Shown: positions 61,605 through 64,000 of the stretch, piece after piece | Layout: every line of letters begins with the position of its first letter | Numbering within the stretch: the first letter of the stretch is position 1 | Assembly: GCA_019310485.1 (NCBI GenBank) | Contig: JAFDEF010000001.1 | Location: 77,289-141,288, forward strand | Length of the DNA: 64,000 bases | DNA from: Deltaproteobacteria bacterium | GTDB lineage: Bacteria; Desulfobacterota; DSM-4660; Desulfatiglandales; HGW-15 | Direction of reading: 5' to 3' | Notes under the pieces: generated by a model | What the model was told of the DNA's origin: nothing | Database searches by the model: none | Seen by the model: only the letters and a program-made list of their open reading frames with translations | Position numbers and translations under genes: made by a program

Positions 61605-64000
61605 AAGCCTCTCCCTGGTTTCATCAAATTTCCTCGCCACCAGCTTCTCAAACTCCTGACCCAGGAAAGGCCGGTTGGTAAAGAGGCACCACTTGGTGCT
61701 TTCCCAATAATCGCTCAGCTCGTGAATATCACTGAGCATTTCAAGAGTGGTGGTTATCTCTTCAAGCTTCTCCCGCTTCAGGTGATCCTTTCTCAGCTCA
61801 TAAAGATCTGTTAACCTGTGTCTCTGCTCATCAGTAAAGCCAATTTCCAGTGACTGCTCAAGAAGATCTTCGTAAAGCCTATGCACCCTGGCAAAATCCT
61901 TCTCTGCCCCCATTTGCCTTTTTGTCTCATTCAGCATCAGGTCTATGATTTGTTTAAGCCTCTGGTTGAACGCTTTCTCAAGCTCCAGTTCATAGTCCTC
62001 AGTAAAAAAGGGGGTAGCTCTTAAGGATTTTAGAGTTGAGTGAAAGTAATTCTTAAGCGCATCGACACTGTTTATGGAAGACATGCGGGAGATCTTACGT
62101 GCGATATTGATCCTGTCCACAAAATCAATCGCTACAACTCGCTTAGGGTCATTCCTGGTGAGAACAATCCCTGTTTTTGATTTGAAAAGGTAGTTTAGCC
62201 AGGAGGCGTCTTCCCAAATTTGTTGTATGGACAGGCTGTTAAGAGAATCGTTAACCGCTTCGTAGCGTTTCTCTATTTGCTCCGCCATCCCAGTGAAATC
62301 CAAGTATACCGGCCTGCTGTTCTCCTTTAGCTTCTTTGAAGACATCACAGCTAGCAGGAGAAGCTTGACCAGATTCGGGTAGTTCAAGAACTTGCTCACT
62401 TCTTCAAAGCCAAACACGCGGATCCGGTCCTCGATGAGCTGTTCCAGCACAAAATGTCTGGCCATTTCAGGGAGAAGCTGGAGACCATTATAGATTCTCA
62501 GAGCTTCAAACAGCTCCTTTTCAAAGGTAGCATAACCGATCCCTGTAAAATTCCTTTTCCTGTAAATGTATTTTAGTGGCACCTTTAACATCATGTTGGC
62601 AAGGTCAACATATTCAGCATACCTTACCCCCCTCAGCCTGAAAATCCTTTCCATGGCATATATCATGCGCCCTGCCTTAATATAGCGCTGCTTTTCCGAT
62701 TCCTCCCACTTGTAAGAATCCAGGGAGGCTTGAGGGTGAGAATCCCCGGATTTTTTTTGGCTTTTATATCCTTCAACTGCGTAAAAGGCGTGACCTTTGC
62801 TCGCGAATATGTCCTGAAGGTAGCCCTCAGCTGTTTGCTCTCCTGCTATAATCTCCTGGCACAGCCTCCTAAGCTGGAAAAGACGAGCAGCCAGATCTTC
62901 AAGGATAAGGTCCTCACCCATAGCAGAAAACATGATCAAAGAGCTGACAAAGATCGCGTCGAACAGGTCTTTGTCACCCAAATCGATCACTTCCTGCATG
63001 GCATAATATGAGTATCCCCCTCTAATTATCTGGTGGATGAGGTTATGGTACTTTACTAGTAAAATTAAATAATCATTTGCTTTCTTCTCGCTCACGTACC
63101 GAAGTGCGATTTTTTCTTTCTCCAGGACCAGAGCTCCTGCCTGAGCGTGATCTACAGGGTTTATCTCCTTTTTATATTTTTCACGCAGAGCGGGAACCAG
63201 CCCGAGATCCCTAAAAACAAAAGACTTCACGAATGCATCGAAAAGCGGGGGGTTTTTCTTCAAGCTCTGTACCAGATTTTCCAGTGTATCTATTTGAAAT
63301 TCGTTAAGACCCACTGTTCCTGCCGCCATGGGCCCGAATTCTTTTTGGGCCAGCTTGTGGAGAAGGTGAATATCTTGAAAATTCTTTTTGTCCTGCCCTA
63401 TCAGGGCCTGGATTTTCTGCATGCTTTTCAGAACATGCTCCATAATAGATGATCGCAGGTAGCTTTTTTCCGGAAGTCTTGACTCTCTCAGGCCCATGAA
63501 TTCGGGAAGTATAAAACTCAAAAGCAGGGGAGAATGATGATAAAGGGAATCCAACTGAGAGTACAGTTGCTCAGGCCGGAATACACATTCGACAAACTTC
63601 GCCCTAACATATTCTCTCAGTCTCTTGGCGGACTCAAACCATTTTATTTGCCTGCTGGGTAACTTGAGGCCGGGATCTGCCTCAGAAACGAGTTTCAAAT
63701 GGCTCCGGTAAAATCCCTCTAAGTTGGAAAAAAGTATTTCCATTTGCTCGAATTCTTGAACAGGAATCTGCGATAAAATGTTGGCTCCAGTATACCCGCT
63801 GCACAGCTTCTCAAGGGATTTAAGATTCGTGTCCATGTCAACATAATGGACGTCTACCGCCCCTGTCTCGGGATTTACACTTAACATAAAACCCGTGCCA
63901 ACGACAAAAGAAGTTCCTTGTTCGTAAAGCTGTCCGCTGAATCTGGACAGTGCACTGGGGCTGAGGTAATTTACGTTTATGGCCCCAGCCTCTTCTTCCA
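61593..64000 (-). CDS. Large protein of unknown function, 5' end outside window
   Basis: At least 802 residues: the frame stays open past the Met at 63887 (EEEAGAINVNYLSPSALSRF upstream) to the window edge, so the true start is outside. Mostly helical, soluble, without signal or membrane segment. An N-terminal part with VGTGFMLSVNPETGAVDVHYVD could be a small sensor-like fold. The C-terminal half is rich in charged helices (RQMGAEKDFARVHRLYEDLLEQ). It may belong to an uncharacterised family restricted to this phylum (possibly the TIGR04442 type, from memory, unverified). The stop codon lies inside a repeat arm. Confidence 0.7.
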   Translation of the reverse strand, partial: EEEAGAINVNYLSPSALSRFSGQLYEQGTSFVVGTGFMLSVNPETGAVDVHYVDMDTNLKSLEKLCSGYTGANILSQIPVQEFEQMEILFSNLEGFYRSHLKLVSEADPGLKLPSRQIKWFESAKRLREYVRAKFVECVFRPEQLYSQLDSLYHHSPLLLSFILPEFMGLRESRLPEKSYLRSSIMEHVLKSMQKIQALIGQDKKNFQDIHLLHKLAQKEFGPMAAGTVGLNEFQIDTLENLVQSLKKNPPLFDAFVKSFVFRDLGLVPALREKYKKEINPVDHAQAGALVLEKEKIALRYVSEKKANDYLILLVKYHNLIHQIIRGGYSYYAMQEVIDLGDKDLFDAIFVSSLIMFSAMGEDLILEDLAARLFQLRRLCQEIIAGEQTAEGYLQDIFASKGHAFYAVEGYKSQKKSGDSHPQASLDSYKWEESEKQRYIKAGRMIYAMERIFRLRGVRYAEYVDLANMMLKVPLKYIYRKRNFTGIGYATFEKELFEALRIYNGLQLLPEMARHFVLEQLIEDRIRVFGFEEVSKFLNYPNLVKLLLLAVMSSKKLKENSRPVYLDFTGMAEQIEKRYEAVNDSLNSLSIQQIWEDASWLNYLFKSKTGIVLTRNDPKRVVAIDFVDRINIARKISRMSSINSVDALKNYFHSTLKSLRATPFFTEDYELELEKAFNQRLKQIIDLMLNETKRQMGAEKDFARVHRLYEDLLEQSLEIGFTDEQRHRLTDLYELRKDHLKREKLEEITTTLEMLSDIHELSDYWESTKWCLFTNRPFLGQEFEKLVARKFDETRERLGGP

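Noticed and set aside
63600-63887. Met at 63887 as the start of the large unknown protein
   Set aside because: The frame remains open without stops to base 64000 and reads as protein-like sequence, so the gene is cut by the window edge.

Overview
The window reads as a chromosome segment of a strictly anaerobic Gram-negative bacterium of the Desulfobacterota (former Deltaproteobacteria; a sulfate reducer or syntroph). The clues are a tungsten/molybdenum aldehyde:ferredoxin oxidoreductase, an acetylene-hydratase-like molybdopterin enzyme, a C_GCAxxG_C_C redox protein, the LL-diaminopimelate aminotransferase route to lysine, an EF-G-like paralog of a type I associate with this group, and a complete tolQRAB-pal-ybgF envelope cluster. 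Identifications are by eye from motifs and gene order; no database search was run.

Layout. 1-14064 (+): a catabolic block with an aryl-alcohol-type dehydrogenase (cut by the left edge), AOR, a MoaD-like protein, a five-gene Liv-type ABC importer, a C_GCAxxG_C_C protein, a molybdopterin oxidoreductase, a 3-hydroxyacyl-CoA dehydrogenase/enoyl-CoA hydratase fusion, a four-cluster ferredoxin subunit and two small proteins. I infer a module that imports and oxidises an alcohol, aldehyde or carboxylic substrate, perhaps aromatic. 14249-19316: PpiD-like chaperone (-), NamZ-type muramidase (+), a small AT-rich island with an excisionase-like protein and a secreted nuclease, and GC-rich repeats. 19317-26849: ClC transporter with CBS domains, then the Tol-Pal cluster on the minus strand. 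26993-30608 (-): molybdenum cofactor block (ModE-like HTH, MoeA with a C-terminal binding-protein domain, MoeA). 30806-36361: an unknown protein, a DUF3108 protein, a thiolase behind an 18-bp palindrome, and two genes for UDP-glucuronate/UDP-galacturonate. 36504-38803: ArsR-type regulator with a near-consensus promoter and direct-repeat operator candidates, a terminator, and an ABC-2 exporter. 39024-41551: PTS EIIA, a broken thioredoxin reductase joined to a protein disulfide oxidoreductase whose first active-site Cys codon is TGA, and a LUD-domain protein. 42082-57866 (-): tRNA-Cys, tRNA-Gly, and a long run of housekeeping genes (xerC-hslV-hslU-argB-argD-argH-lipoprotein-lysA-dapF-dapA-dapB-dapL-folK-tal-slt-pgsA). 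57995-60834 (+): EF-G-like GTPase and MogA. 60848-64000 (-): CutA and a large protein running off the right edge.

Molybdenum/tungsten is a recurring theme: two enzymes need a pterin cofactor, and moaD-like, modE-like, two moeA and mogA genes lie in the same 64 kb. The least ordinary signals are the active-site TGA and chimeric TrxR/PDO locus (39655-40833), the undefined catabolic block, a tiny ORF with a perfect Shine-Dalgarno at 10637, the operator palindromes, and several families of intergenic palindromic repeats.
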